A stretch of DNA of 44,254 bases from JBBDWK01 sp040902885 (GCA_040902885.1 JBBDWK010000015.1:1-44254); one strand, 5' to 3'; positions 1 through 7,757 are shown, counted from the stretch's first letter. Numbers and translations are program-made. Notes: generated by a model not told the origin, from the letters alone.

Positions 1-19
1 CTAAACCGGACAACTCACG

Positions 20-149
20 TGCTAATTGGACCGGACAATTCACATGCTAGCGACATCGGTGGTTGCCTCCCGTGGTTGCCTCCCGGTGGTTGCCTCCCGG
101 TGGTTGCCTCCCGTGTCGCTAGCATGTGAAATGTCCGGTCCAATTAGCA
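20..149. repeat. Long imperfect inverted repeat (hairpin) at an IS end
   Basis: The arm at 20-55 is the reverse complement of 114-149 over 36 bases with one mismatch. The right arm ends five bases before the ATG (154) of a transposase remnant, so it is probably the subterminal or terminal repeat of that insertion sequence. A further direct copy of the 19-base core starting CCGGACAA lies at 6-24, 25 bases before the copy at 31-49, with two differences. Two inverted IS ends facing each other, or a designed extrusion hairpin, would both give this picture; the window edge prevents a decision. Confidence 0.8.
58..112. repeat. Four-copy 13-14 bp tandem repeat in the hairpin loop
   Basis: Four head-to-tail copies of GGTGGTTGCCTCCC occupy 58-71, 72-84 (one base shorter), 85-98 and 99-112. 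They fill the loop of the surrounding inverted repeat almost exactly. There are no spacers, so this is not a CRISPR array. Near-identical copies suggest recent slippage expansion. No coding role is apparent. Confidence 0.85.
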
Positions 150-153
150 TGGG

Positions 154-319
154 ATGATTTCCGCCGCGGAACTGGAGCGGATGATGAAACTACAAGATGT
201 GATATTGAAGGCCAAGCGAAGAGGATTACCTGGATGGCGGCGGCGGAGGTCGCAGGCGTTTCGGACCGGACGATGCGGCGGATCAAGCAGCGGTACGAGG
301 AATTTGGTTACGACGGGTT
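154..319 (+). pseudogene. N-terminal remnant of an IS transposase (helix-turn-helix part), frameshifted and truncated
   Basis: The reading frame opens at ATG 154 with MISAAELERMMKLQDVILKA. It then continues in another frame as AKRITW..AAEVAGVSDRTMRR..QRYEEFGYDG, the helix-turn-helix start typical of integrase-core transposases of the ISNCY-like kind. The two frames join near 211-218, which fits loss of one base. Family resemblance is lost right after the FGYDG motif near 319, where sequence from a topoisomerase gene on the other strand begins, so the catalytic DDE domain is missing. The assignment rests on recalled family motifs; the exact IS name is uncertain. Confidence 0.6.
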
Positions 320-590
320 CGGTACTGCAATCGGCCGCGCGCATCCCGTCCGCCAGCCTGTAAATGCCCGTGCGCGAGGGGGCAGATCCGGACGTCGTTC
401 CACGCCGGAGGGGATGGCGAGGGAGCGAATGCGCCCGAGAACCTCCGGGTTGCGGACGCCCTCGCCCGTGGGTCCGCGATAATAGAACCCCAGCCCGGCC
501 CGGCGGCGAACAATTTCCCGGCGGCCGGCCGGCCGTATAGCGCAGGCCGAGCGCGGCGGCATGAGCGGACGGATCCTCTGGATGGACCAT
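320..590 (-). pseudogene. 5' fragment of a DNA topoisomerase IB gene, two frameshifts, truncated
   Basis: Read on the minus strand from ATG 590 (GGAG nine bases upstream), three frames together give the N-terminal part of a bacterial/poxvirus-type topoisomerase IB. Frame one gives AAALGLRYTAGRPPG. Frame two gives IVRRRAGLGFYYRGP and then NPEVLGRIRSLAIP. Frame three gives PPAWNDVRICPLAHGHLQA followed by GRDARGRLQYR. In intact family members these segments are continuous. Removing one A (near 509-512) and one C (near 412-416) would restore a single frame. The gene stops at the QYR motif near 320, exactly where IS sequence begins, and the catalytic Arg/Lys/Tyr core is absent. The relic cannot make an enzyme. 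Confidence 0.7.
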
Positions 591-686
591 GCAGCACACT
601 CCAGCACGGGAACTGCCGCCTTCTCTGTCGGTGAGGAATCGAACGCGATTAAAATGGGGTAGCAAGGGACGGATATTAAGGAGCTT

Positions 687-1844
687 ATGGCGGCAAAGCG
701 CATTGGCATTCTCACCGGCGGGGGCGATGTCCCCGGTCTGAATGCCGTTATCAAGACCGTTGTCTATCGGGGGACCGAAAACGATTGCGAGGTGATCGGG
801 ATCCGGCGCGGCTGGGAAGGCCTGACGCACGTCAACCTGGAAGACGCCCACAGCCGCACGCGATACATCCTTCCGCTCAACCGGGAAAACACGCGCACCA
901 TCGACCGGACCGGCGGCACCTACCTCCACAGCTCGCGGACCAACCCCGCGAAAATGAAGAAGCTTCCGCCGCACCTGCAGGGCATGGCGGAGCAGGGCGC
1001 AACCACTTACGACGTGACTCCTTATGTTCTGAAGAACATCGAGAAGCTGGGCCTTGACTACGTGGTCGCCATCGGCGGCGACGATACGCTGAGCTATGCG
1101 GCGACTCTGCACCGCAACGGCGTCAAGATCATTGCCATTCCGAAGACCATGGACAACGACGTGCGGAACACCGAGTACTGCATCGGGTTCTCGACGGCCA
1201 TCACGCGGGCCACCGAGGCCATCGAGCGGCAGCGTACCACGGTCGGATCGCACGAGCGCATCGGCATCTTCCGCATCTTCGGCCGCGACGCGGGCTATAC
1301 CGCGCTGTATACGGCTTACGTCACGTCCATGCGCTGTGCCATTCCGGAGTACCGGTTCGAGCTCGGCAAGCTTATCGACCTGCTGATGACGGACAAACGC
1401 AACACCCCGAGCAACTATGCGCTGGTCGTGTTGTCCGAGGGCGCGGAGTGGGAGGGCTACACCGTCCGCAAGCAGGGCGAGGCGGATGCGTTCGGGCACC
1501 AGAAGAAGGCCAACGTGGGAGAGGACCTGTCCGACGAGATCAAGAAGACGACTGGCGAGGAGACCATCGTGAGCGATCTGACCTACGATCTCCGGAGCGG
1601 CAGCCCGGACTTCGTGGACAAGCTGGTGGCGAACACTTTCGCCGGCATGGCGGTGGATTGCGTGCTCCAGAACCTGACCGGACTTATGATGGCGATTCAC
1701 GGCGGCTGCTATGCGGCGGTGCCGATTCCCGATCCGAAGCTGGGGCCGCGCAAGGTAGAGGTGGCGACCATGTACAACACGGAGCGCTACCGGCCGACTT
1801 ACAACGAAAAGATGGGCCTGCCCATCTTCCTGACGCGCGCCTGA
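687..1844 (+). CDS. pfp: 6-phosphofructokinase, predicted pyrophosphate-dependent
   Basis: This 385-residue PfkA-superfamily enzyme phosphorylates fructose 6-phosphate in the cytoplasm. It shows the N-terminal phosphate loop GGGDVPGLNA (residues 11-20), the GGDDT motif at 130-134 and PKTMDND at 152-158, whose first Asp (156) is the catalytic base. The residue matching E. coli Gly104 is Asp133 and that matching Gly124 is Lys153. Asp and Lys at these two places are the established signature of PPi-using rather than ATP-using enzymes, so the reaction should be reversible. ATG 687 follows a good AAGGAG site at 678-683. The methyltransferase starts immediately after the stop codon, so the two are co-transcribed. 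The donor call is a motif inference; the family call is secure. Confidence 0.9.
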   Translation: MAAKRIGILTGGGDVPGLNAVIKTVVYRGTENDCEVIGIRRGWEGLTHVNLEDAHSRTRYILPLNRENTRTIDRTGGTYLHSSRTNPAKMKKLPPHLQGMAEQGATTYDVTPYVLKNIEKLGLDYVVAIGGDDTLSYAATLHRNGVKIIAIPKTMDNDVRNTEYCIGFSTAITRATEAIERQRTTVGSHERIGIFRIFGRDAGYTALYTAYVTSMRCAIPEYRFELGKLIDLLMTDKRNTPSNYALVVLSEGAEWEGYTVRKQGEADAFGHQKKANVGEDLSDEIKKTTGEETIVSDLTYDLRSGSPDFVDKLVANTFAGMAVDCVLQNLTGLMMAIHGGCYAAVPIPDPKLGPRKVEVATMYNTERYRPTYNEKMGLPIFLTRA

Positions 1845-2495
1845 ATGAACTGGAAGCGATTCCTGCCCGGGCGGAAAAGCGCGGCGGTTCGTTTGACGCC
1901 GGAACTGGAGGCTCAGATCCGGCATTCCTTCGACGAGGCTTCGCGGGATGAGGAGCATTTTCCCTCCACCATCGACCCGCGCATCTTTCATGTGGGGTTG
2001 ATCGTCGGTCACATGGGCGATCTGGCGGGCAAGCGGGCGCTGGACGTGGGCTGCGGCAAGGGACGCTTCGCGCGCATCGTGCAGGAGCGCAACCCCGAGG
2101 CGGAAATCTGGGGGCTCGACATCTCGGCGGAGATGCTCAAATACGTTCCGGCGCCGGTCCGCACGCGCGCGGGCTCGATGACTGCGCTTCCATTCGAGGA
2201 TGGATTCTTCGACGGAGCGTACGCCACCGAATCGCTCGAGCACGCAGTCGAGATCGAGAAGGCCGTGAGCGAGATCTGCCGCGTGGTGAAGCCGGAAGGC
2301 CGCATCGCCATCATCGACAAGAACGCGGAGCACTCCGGCCGGCTGAAGACGCCCGAGTGGGAGAAGTGGTTCCGCAGGGAGGAACTGGAGAAACTGCTGC
2401 GGCGGCATTGCCGCGAGGTTTCCAGCCGTTATATTTCGTACTGGGAAGACGTGCCTCCGGACGGCCTGTTCCTGGCGTGGCTGGCGAAGAAGTAG
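1845..2495 (+). CDS. Class I SAM-dependent methyltransferase
   Basis: This 216-residue protein has the class I methyltransferase fold. Motif I, ALDVGCGKG, sits at residues 65-73, an acidic ribose-binding stretch GLDIS follows, and the LPFEDGFFDGAYATESLEH segment is the usual post-motif region of Methyltransf_11 members. EICRVVKPEGRIAIIDKN is motif III. The substrate is not evident. ATG 1845 directly follows the phosphofructokinase TGA with no gap, implying translational coupling. The first 45 residues are a basic lead-in without recognised domain. Small-molecule, lipid and quinone methyltransferases all remain possible. Confidence 0.85.
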   Translation: MNWKRFLPGRKSAAVRLTPELEAQIRHSFDEASRDEEHFPSTIDPRIFHVGLIVGHMGDLAGKRALDVGCGKGRFARIVQERNPEAEIWGLDISAEMLKYVPAPVRTRAGSMTALPFEDGFFDGAYATESLEHAVEIEKAVSEICRVVKPEGRIAIIDKNAEHSGRLKTPEWEKWFRREELEKLLRRHCREVSSRYISYWEDVPPDGLFLAWLAKK

Positions 2496-2527
2496 TCCGG
2501 ACCCTGTACGATAATGATAGATTCGCC

Positions 2528-3685
2528 ATGAAAATCTGTTACCTCGACGCGTTCTCCGGCGTGAGCGGGGACATGCTGGTAGGCGCGCTCGTGGACGCCG
2601 GAGCCGACGGAGCGGCCATTGTCGACGCCGTTTCGTCGCTTTCCATCGAAGCGAAGCTCTCCTTTGAAAAAGTGAAGCGGTGCGGGATCGCGGCGACGAA
2701 GTTCCACGTCGAGGCCGTTGAAACGGCGAACCACCGGCACCTGTCCGGAATTCTTCGCATGATCGAGAACGGCGCCATCCCGGCGCGCGCGAAACAATAT
2801 GCGTCGGATGTGTTCCGGCGTTTGGGCGAGGCCGAAGCCGGCGTGCACCTGACTTCGATTGAAAAGGTGCACTTCCACGAGGTCGGCGCCATCGATTCGA
2901 TCGCGGACATTGTGGGCGCCTGCGTGGGGCTGGATCTTCTCGGGATCGACCGGCTGATGTGTTCTCCGCTGAACGTGGGCGGCGGAACCGTGATGACCTC
3001 GCATGGGTTGCTGCCCGTGCCCGCGCCGGCGACGGCCACGCTGCTGACCGGACGGCCCGTATACTCGCGAGGCCCGGAAGTGGAATTGACCACCCCTACG
3101 GGCGCCGCCGTGGTAACCACGCTGGCGAGCGCATTCGGCGCTATGCCCGCGCTGAAGATCGACCGCATCGGCTACGGCGCGGGCTCCAAGGATTTCCGTG
3201 AGCACGCCAACGTCCTGCGGGCCATTGTGGGCCAAAGCTCCGGCGCGGCGGAAGCCACGACAGTCTCGATACTCGAGGCCAACATCGACGATGTGACGCC
3301 GCAGGTGCTGGCCTACGCCATGGATCGCTTGTTCGAAAAAGGCGCGCTGGACGTAGCGCTGCAGGCGCTCGAGATGAAGAAAGGCCGTCCCGGAAGTTTG
3401 TTGCGCGTGATTGCCCGTCCGGAAGACCAGGAGACGCTGGCCGAACTCATCTTCGCCGAAACTTCCACGCTCGGCCTGCGCATCTATTCCGCCGAGAGGC
3501 GCGTGCAGGCGCGCGACTGGGTGGAAGTGGAGACGCCGTACGGCAAGGTTCGCGTCAAGGTTTCCAGCTCGGGATCTTACGCCCCCGAGTATGAGGATTG
3601 CCGGCGCCTCGCCGAGGCATCGGGAGTTCCCCTGAAGGACATTCTCGCGGAAGCCTCGTTTGCATACATGAAAAGCACTCGATGA
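2528..3685 (+). CDS. larC: LarC, nickel-pincer cofactor biosynthesis protein
   Basis: The 385-residue product opens with the family signature YLDAFSGVSGDM (residues 5-16) and runs full length in one frame. LarC inserts nickel into the pyridinium-dithiocarboxylate mononucleotide to complete the nickel-pincer cofactor of lactate racemase and related LarA enzymes, consuming CTP. In Lactobacillus plantarum the protein is made from two ORFs by programmed frameshifting; here it is a single ORF. The start chosen is ATG 2528 because the signature follows at once; an in-frame extension upstream would overlap the methyltransferase. The stop overlaps the metG start as ATGA (3682-3685). LarA, LarB and LarE are not in the window. 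Confidence 0.9.
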   Translation: MKICYLDAFSGVSGDMLVGALVDAGADGAAIVDAVSSLSIEAKLSFEKVKRCGIAATKFHVEAVETANHRHLSGILRMIENGAIPARAKQYASDVFRRLGEAEAGVHLTSIEKVHFHEVGAIDSIADIVGACVGLDLLGIDRLMCSPLNVGGGTVMTSHGLLPVPAPATATLLTGRPVYSRGPEVELTTPTGAAVVTTLASAFGAMPALKIDRIGYGAGSKDFREHANVLRAIVGQSSGAAEATTVSILEANIDDVTPQVLAYAMDRLFEKGALDVALQALEMKKGRPGSLLRVIARPEDQETLAELIFAETSTLGLRIYSAERRVQARDWVEVETPYGKVRVKVSSSGSYAPEYEDCRRLAEASGVPLKDILAEASFAYMKSTR

Positions 3686-5589
3686 AATATTACCTGACTA
3701 CTCCTCTCTACTACGTGAACGGCACTCCGCACATCGGTCATGCGTACTCCACCATGGCGGCGGACACGATCAAGCGCTTCAAACGCATGCAGGGCTACGA
3801 CGCGGCTCTCACCACCGGCAGCGACGAGCATGGCCAGAACGTGGAGCGGGCGGCGAAGGCCGCTGGCGAATCGCCGGAAGAGTTTGCTACGCGCATCGCC
3901 GCGGCCTTCCGCTCGCAGTGGGACAGCTTAGGCATTCAGTACGATCGGTTCATCCGGACATCGGACCCCAAGCATCACGAGACGGTGCAGTGGGTTTTCG
4001 AGCGCTGCCTGAAGAACGGCTACATCTACAAAGGCTCTTACACGGGCCAGTACTGCTTCCACTGCGAGCTGTACGTGAACGAAGCCAAGCCCGGCGATCC
4101 CTGCCCGGACTGCGGGCGGCCCACGGAGACGGTTACCGAAGAGAATTACTTCTTCAAGCTCTCCGCTTTCCAAACCCGGCTGCTCGAGTTGTACGAGCGC
4201 GAGCCGCTGTTCATCCAGCCGGAATCGCGCCGCAACGAAGTGCTTTCCTTCGTGCGTTCGGGATTGAACGATCTTTCGATCACGCGCACGACCATTAAAT
4301 GGGGCATCCCCGTGCCGGTCGAGGGCCGCCACGTTTTCTACGTGTGGTTCGACGCGCTCATCGGCTACCTGAGCGCCGTGCGCGACACTGGTCTCTGGCC
4401 CGCCGATCTGCACTTGATCGGCAAGGAGATTGTGCGGTTCCATGCCATCTTCTGGCCCGCGTTTCTGATGGCCGCAGACCTGCCCTTGCCCAAGCGTGTC
4501 TTCGCGCACGGCTGGCTGTTGTTCGAGCGGGACAAGATGAGCAAGTCGCGCGGAAACGTCGTGCGGGCTGAGCCGATACGCCGCGTGATCGGCGCGGACG
4601 GCTTGCGCTACTTTCTGTTGCGAGAGATCGTGTTCGGGCAGGACGGCGGCTTCAGCTACGACGCCCTGATCGGCCGTTACAACGCGGAGTTGGCCAACGG
4701 GCTGGGCAACCTGGTGAGCCGCACGCTCACCATGATCAAGCAGTATCGCGATGGCGTTGTGCCGGCGCCGGCCGCGGGAAACACAACGTCCCCCGTCGCG
4801 GAGCTGGCGCGCACGGCCATCCGGAACGCCGTCGAGAGTTTCGAGGCATTTGCCTTTTCGCGCGGCCTGGAAGCGGTGTGGACCCTGCTCTCGGCGGTGG
4901 ACAAGTACATTGTGGAGCAGGCCCCGTGGAAACTCGCGCGCAGCCAGGAGCCGGACGCCCAGGCCAGACTGGACGCCGCGCTGTACACCTCGGCCGAGGC
5001 CTTGCGCATCGCGACCGTGTTGCTTGCGCCGGTGATTCCCGAATCCGCCGCACGGATCTGGTCGCAACTTGGAATCGTCGAGCCCCTGGACGCGGTGCGG
5101 CTGGATGCGCTCGACTGGGGACAGTTGCCCGGCGGCAGGAAGATCGGCGAGATCGTCGGTGTCTTCCCACGCCTGGATATGAAAGAGACCGTCGCGCAGA
5201 TCCGCGCGCTCGAAGCGGAAGGTTCTCCCGCTCAAACCGCGGCGCCGGACACGAAAGACGGCTTGATCTCCATCGACGACTTCGCGAAGGTCGATCTGCG
5301 CGTGGCCCAGGTGCTTTCGGCCGAACCGGTGAAGGGGGCCGACAAGCTGCTGCACCTCAGAGTGGATGCAGGCGAGCCCGAGCCGCGCACCATTGTCGCG
5401 GGGATCGCCACTGCTTACAAGCCGGAACAGCTCGTGGGACGCAAGGTGGTCATCGTGGCCAATCTGCAGCCCCGAAAGCTGCGCGGTTTGACGTCTCAGG
5501 GCATGATCGTCGCGGCTTCGCTCGAAGGCGGCGCGCCGGTGCTGGCCGGCTTCCTGGAGGACGTGCCCCTCGGGGCTCGCCTGAAGTGA
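3682..5589 (+). CDS. metG: Methionyl-tRNA synthetase
   Basis: This 635-residue class I synthetase charges tRNA-Met with methionine. The HIGH motif is at residues 17-20 (PHIGH) and KMSKS at 285-289. A single zinc knuckle is formed by C125/C128 and C141/C144. A C-terminal OB-fold tRNA-binding domain spans about 530-635 (from DDFAKVDLRVAQVL), which supports dimerisation and tRNA affinity in this family. The start at ATG 3682 overlaps the larC stop as ATGA and begins directly with MKYYLTTPLYYVNGTPHIGH, the expected N terminus. Its own stop overlaps the GTG start of tatD. Nothing is missing; an essential housekeeping gene. Confidence 0.97.
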   Translation: MKYYLTTPLYYVNGTPHIGHAYSTMAADTIKRFKRMQGYDAALTTGSDEHGQNVERAAKAAGESPEEFATRIAAAFRSQWDSLGIQYDRFIRTSDPKHHETVQWVFERCLKNGYIYKGSYTGQYCFHCELYVNEAKPGDPCPDCGRPTETVTEENYFFKLSAFQTRLLELYEREPLFIQPESRRNEVLSFVRSGLNDLSITRTTIKWGIPVPVEGRHVFYVWFDALIGYLSAVRDTGLWPADLHLIGKEIVRFHAIFWPAFLMAADLPLPKRVFAHGWLLFERDKMSKSRGNVVRAEPIRRVIGADGLRYFLLREIVFGQDGGFSYDALIGRYNAELANGLGNLVSRTLTMIKQYRDGVVPAPAAGNTTSPVAELARTAIRNAVESFEAFAFSRGLEAVWTLLSAVDKYIVEQAPWKLARSQEPDAQARLDAALYTSAEALRIATVLLAPVIPESAARIWSQLGIVEPLDAVRLDALDWGQLPGGRKIGEIVGVFPRLDMKETVAQIRALEAEGSPAQTAAPDTKDGLISIDDFAKVDLRVAQVLSAEPVKGADKLLHLRVDAGEPEPRTIVAGIATAYKPEQLVGRKVVIVANLQPRKLRGLTSQGMIVAASLEGGAPVLAGFLEDVPLGARLK

Positions 5590-6362
5590 AGCTGGTAGAC
5601 TCGCACTGCCATCTGGACGACGAGAAGTTTGCGCCGGATTTCGAGCAGGTCCTGCAACGCGCCCTTGATGCCGGCGTCGAGCGGATGATGGCCATCGGAA
5701 CGGGAGACGGTCCTCCGGATCTGGAAGCGGCGGTCCGGCTCGCCGATGCGTACCCGTTCGTGTACGCAACGGTTGGCGTCCATCCGCACGATGCGGCCAA
5801 AGCCCAGCCCGAATCCTTCGACCGGCTGCGGGCGCTGCTCGATCATCCCAAGGTTCTGGCGCTTGGCGAGATCGGACTGGATTACCACTATGACTTCTCG
5901 CCTCGCGACGTCCAGCGCGAGGTTTTCACCCGGCAGTTGGAACTTGCCGCCGATGCGCGCAAGCCGGTCGTCATTCACACGCGCGAGGCATGGCGGGATA
6001 CGGTGGATCTGCTGGAGCGGCATCGCTCGACGCTCGCGGGCGGAATCTTTCACTGTTTCTCGGGCGGCGCGGAAGAGGCCGCGCAGGCGCTCGATCTGGG
6101 CTTCCATCTGAGCTTTGCCGGGATCGTCACCTTTCCCAAGGCCGAAAATGTTCGTGAAGCGGCCAGCATCGCGCCGCTCGACCGCCTGCTTGTGGAAACC
6201 GACGCGCCTTATCTCGCCCCGGCCCCGCACCGTGGCAAGCGCAACGAACCTTCGTTCGCGGTTCACACGGCCCGCTGCCTCGCGGAGATTCGCGGAGTGA
6301 CGGCGGAGGAGATTGCAGCGGCCACCACGGCCAATTTCGAAAGGCTGTTGGGCCTTCGTTGA
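5586..6362 (+). CDS. tatD: TatD-family metal-dependent hydrolase (DNase)
   Basis: The 258-residue protein matches TatD/YcfH length. Metal-binding residues are in place: DSHCH at 5-9 (H7, H9), GEIGLDY with E95, VVIHTRE with H131, HCFSG with H156, and VETDAPYL with D206. TatD-family proteins are cytoplasmic 3'-5' exonucleases or DNases, and metG-tatD adjacency is common in bacteria, which supports the call. The start is GTG 5586, in a GTGA overlap with the metG stop, because the DSHCH motif must lie a few residues from the N terminus; there is no ATG alternative. Confidence 0.94.
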   Translation: MKLVDSHCHLDDEKFAPDFEQVLQRALDAGVERMMAIGTGDGPPDLEAAVRLADAYPFVYATVGVHPHDAAKAQPESFDRLRALLDHPKVLALGEIGLDYHYDFSPRDVQREVFTRQLELAADARKPVVIHTREAWRDTVDLLERHRSTLAGGIFHCFSGGAEEAAQALDLGFHLSFAGIVTFPKAENVREAASIAPLDRLLVETDAPYLAPAPHRGKRNEPSFAVHTARCLAEIRGVTAEEIAAATTANFERLLGLR

Positions 6363-6388
6363 TTGGCTGCCCATGCTAGCATCGCAAT

Positions 6389-7183
6389 ATGCCCCGTCTT
6401 CCGGGAACCCTATTTCTGCGTAACCTGGTGGAACGGCGCAGCCTCGTCGCGCAACTCGTGCGCCGGGATTTTCAGCAGCGCTTCGTCGGCTCGGCGATGG
6501 GATGGCTCTGGAGTTTGATTCACCCTCTGGTTCTGCTGATTAGCTGGACGTTTGTATTCAGCGTTTGCCTCAAGGTGCAGATCACCGAGAATTATCCCAT
6601 CTACCTCTTCACCGGCATGCTGCCGTGGTTTCTGTTCAGCGAAACCGTGCTGCGATCCTCTTCGAGCCTGCTGGAACACTCCAACCTCATCACGAAGACG
6701 GTATTTCCCGCGGAAGTGGTGCCGGTTTCGATCTTTCTCTCCTCGCTTGTCGGGCACCTGCTGGCGCTCGGCCTCACCATCGCCACGGTCGCGCTCTGGC
6801 TGAACCACATCAGCCCGCTGATCCTCGCGCTGCCGGTGTACATTCTGCTGACCGGTCTGCTGGCGGTGGGCGTCGGCTGGATTGCGGCGGGCCTGCACGT
6901 GTACCTGCGGGACACGGCGCAGATCCTCAGCGTGATTCTGACCTTCTGGTTCTGGCTCACGCCGATCATGATCACCGAGGAGCAGATTCCGGAGAACCTG
7001 AGATTCCTGGTCGCGGGCAACCCGCTGGCTTACATTGTGCGGGCCTACCGCGAGATGCTGCTGTCCTACCAGTTGCCCAGCCTGCACGACTTCCTGGTGA
7101 TCACGGCCTACGCATGCGGAACGTTCGTGGTGGGCGGACTCTTCTTCCGGCACCTGAAGCGCGGCTTCGCGGACGTGCTGTAG
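6389..7183 (+). CDS. ABC-2 type transporter permease (Wzm/TagG-like exporter subunit)
   Basis: This 264-residue integral membrane protein has about six hydrophobic segments. The N-terminal cytoplasmic RRDFQQRFVGSAMGWLWSLIHPLVLL stretch and the later NPLAYIVRAYREML motif typify ABC-2 permeases that export polysaccharides, O-antigen or teichoic acid with a Wzt/TagH ATPase. It starts 26 bases after tatD on the same strand. No ATPase, glycosyltransferase or other polysaccharide gene is next to it; the following gene is an HxlR regulator. It must borrow an ATPase encoded elsewhere or be a stranded half-transporter. No truncation is visible. Confidence 0.88.
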   Translation: MPRLPGTLFLRNLVERRSLVAQLVRRDFQQRFVGSAMGWLWSLIHPLVLLISWTFVFSVCLKVQITENYPIYLFTGMLPWFLFSETVLRSSSSLLEHSNLITKTVFPAEVVPVSIFLSSLVGHLLALGLTIATVALWLNHISPLILALPVYILLTGLLAVGVGWIAAGLHVYLRDTAQILSVILTFWFWLTPIMITEEQIPENLRFLVAGNPLAYIVRAYREMLLSYQLPSLHDFLVITAYACGTFVVGGLFFRHLKRGFADVL

Positions 7184-7216
7184 TTCAAACGAACTTTCTG
7201 ACGCTATCGATAATCG

Positions 7217-7231
7217 CTTGCATTTTACAAG
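7217..7231. promoter_or_regulatory. CTTG-N7-CAAG palindrome over a possible -35 box, candidate HxlR operator
   Basis: CTTG at 7217-7220 and CAAG at 7228-7231 form a short inverted repeat separated by seven AT-rich bases, just upstream of the HxlR-type gene. TTGCAT (7218-7223) with a 17-base spacer leads to TAGTGT (7241-7246), a weak -10. The palindrome would cover the -35 region, a plausible arrangement for autoregulation. If this promoter is right, the transcript would start near GTG 7254 and be almost leaderless. All of this is inference. Confidence 0.35.
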
Positions 7232-7244
7232 TGAGTTTGATAGT

Positions 7245-7709
7245 GTGTCGAATGTGCCGGGCAAGCCCAAGCCAAAACGCCGGTCCGGTTGCCCAGTGAG
7301 TATTTCCCTCGAGATGTTTGGGGATCGCTGGTCGCTGCTGGTCATCCGCGATCTGATGGTCCGCGGGTTCCGGACGTTTAAGGACTTCCAGGAATCCGGC
7401 GAAGGGATTGCCACGAACATCCTGGCGGACCGTCTGCGGAAGCTCGAAGCGACGGGGATCATCACCGCGGAGGTGGAGGAGACGGATGGACGAAGGGTGA
7501 ATTACCGGCTGACGAAAAAAGGGATTGATCTGGCGCCGGTACTCTTAGAGGTCCTCATTTGGGGCGCGCGGCACGAGGAGACCGGGGCTCCCAGCACTCT
7601 CATCGTGAACATGGAGAAGAATCGCGAAGAATTCCTCGCTGAAGTCCGGCGACGGTGGAGAGACCGCGACTCGACACCACTGATACCAAAATTTGGGGCG
7701 GTGGGTTGA
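7245..7709 (+). CDS. HxlR-family winged-helix transcriptional regulator
   Basis: The product has the HxlR DNA-binding domain: a conserved N-terminal Cys in RSGCPVSISLEMFGDRWSLLVIRDLM, then LADRLRKLEATGIITAEVEE (recognition helix region) and the wing NYRLTKKGIDLAPVL. In relatives such as YodB and HypR that Cys senses thiol-reactive electrophiles. No ATG lies before the conserved region. GTG 7245 (giving SNVPGKPK) and GTG 7254 are the best candidates; a TTG at 7218 falls inside a palindrome and is less likely. No Shine-Dalgarno sequence is clear. It may control itself and the propeller gene 48 bases downstream. Confidence 0.85.
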   Translation: MSNVPGKPKPKRRSGCPVSISLEMFGDRWSLLVIRDLMVRGFRTFKDFQESGEGIATNILADRLRKLEATGIITAEVEETDGRRVNYRLTKKGIDLAPVLLEVLIWGARHEETGAPSTLIVNMEKNREEFLAEVRRRWRDRDSTPLIPKFGAVG

Positions 7710-7722
7710 GAGGTTTGTAGTG

Positions 7723-7735
7723 CAGCTTGAAGCTG
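7723..7735. repeat. Short CAGCTT-G-AAGCTG palindrome
   Basis: A perfect 13-base palindrome centred on G7729 lies between the HxlR gene and the propeller gene, just upstream of the ribosome-binding site AAAGGAGG (7741-7748). It resembles the small TGAA/TTTAG-centred hairpins at the right end of the window (44182-44211). It may be a dispersed REP-like element or a weak attenuating hairpin. Confidence 0.4.
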
Positions 7736-7757
7736 AGGTTAAAGGAGGAGTGGAGGA

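Noticed and set aside
58..112. Possible CRISPR array
   Set aside because: Four copies of a 13-14 base unit stand head to tail without spacers, and no cas gene is present.
650..655. TAAAAT as a -10 box for the phosphofructokinase operon
   Set aside because: There is no convincing -35 box at 16-18 bases upstream; left unannotated.
144..2408. 754-codon minus-strand open frame
   Set aside because: It is mostly antisense to the phosphofructokinase and methyltransferase genes, with Arg/Ala/His-rich composition typical of GC-driven shadow frames. Only its last part (below 590) overlaps the topoisomerase relic.
3928..5769. 613-codon minus-strand open frame opposite metG
   Set aside because: It is fully antisense to metG and tatD, with no domain resemblance. 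It is a by-product of high GC at third codon positions.
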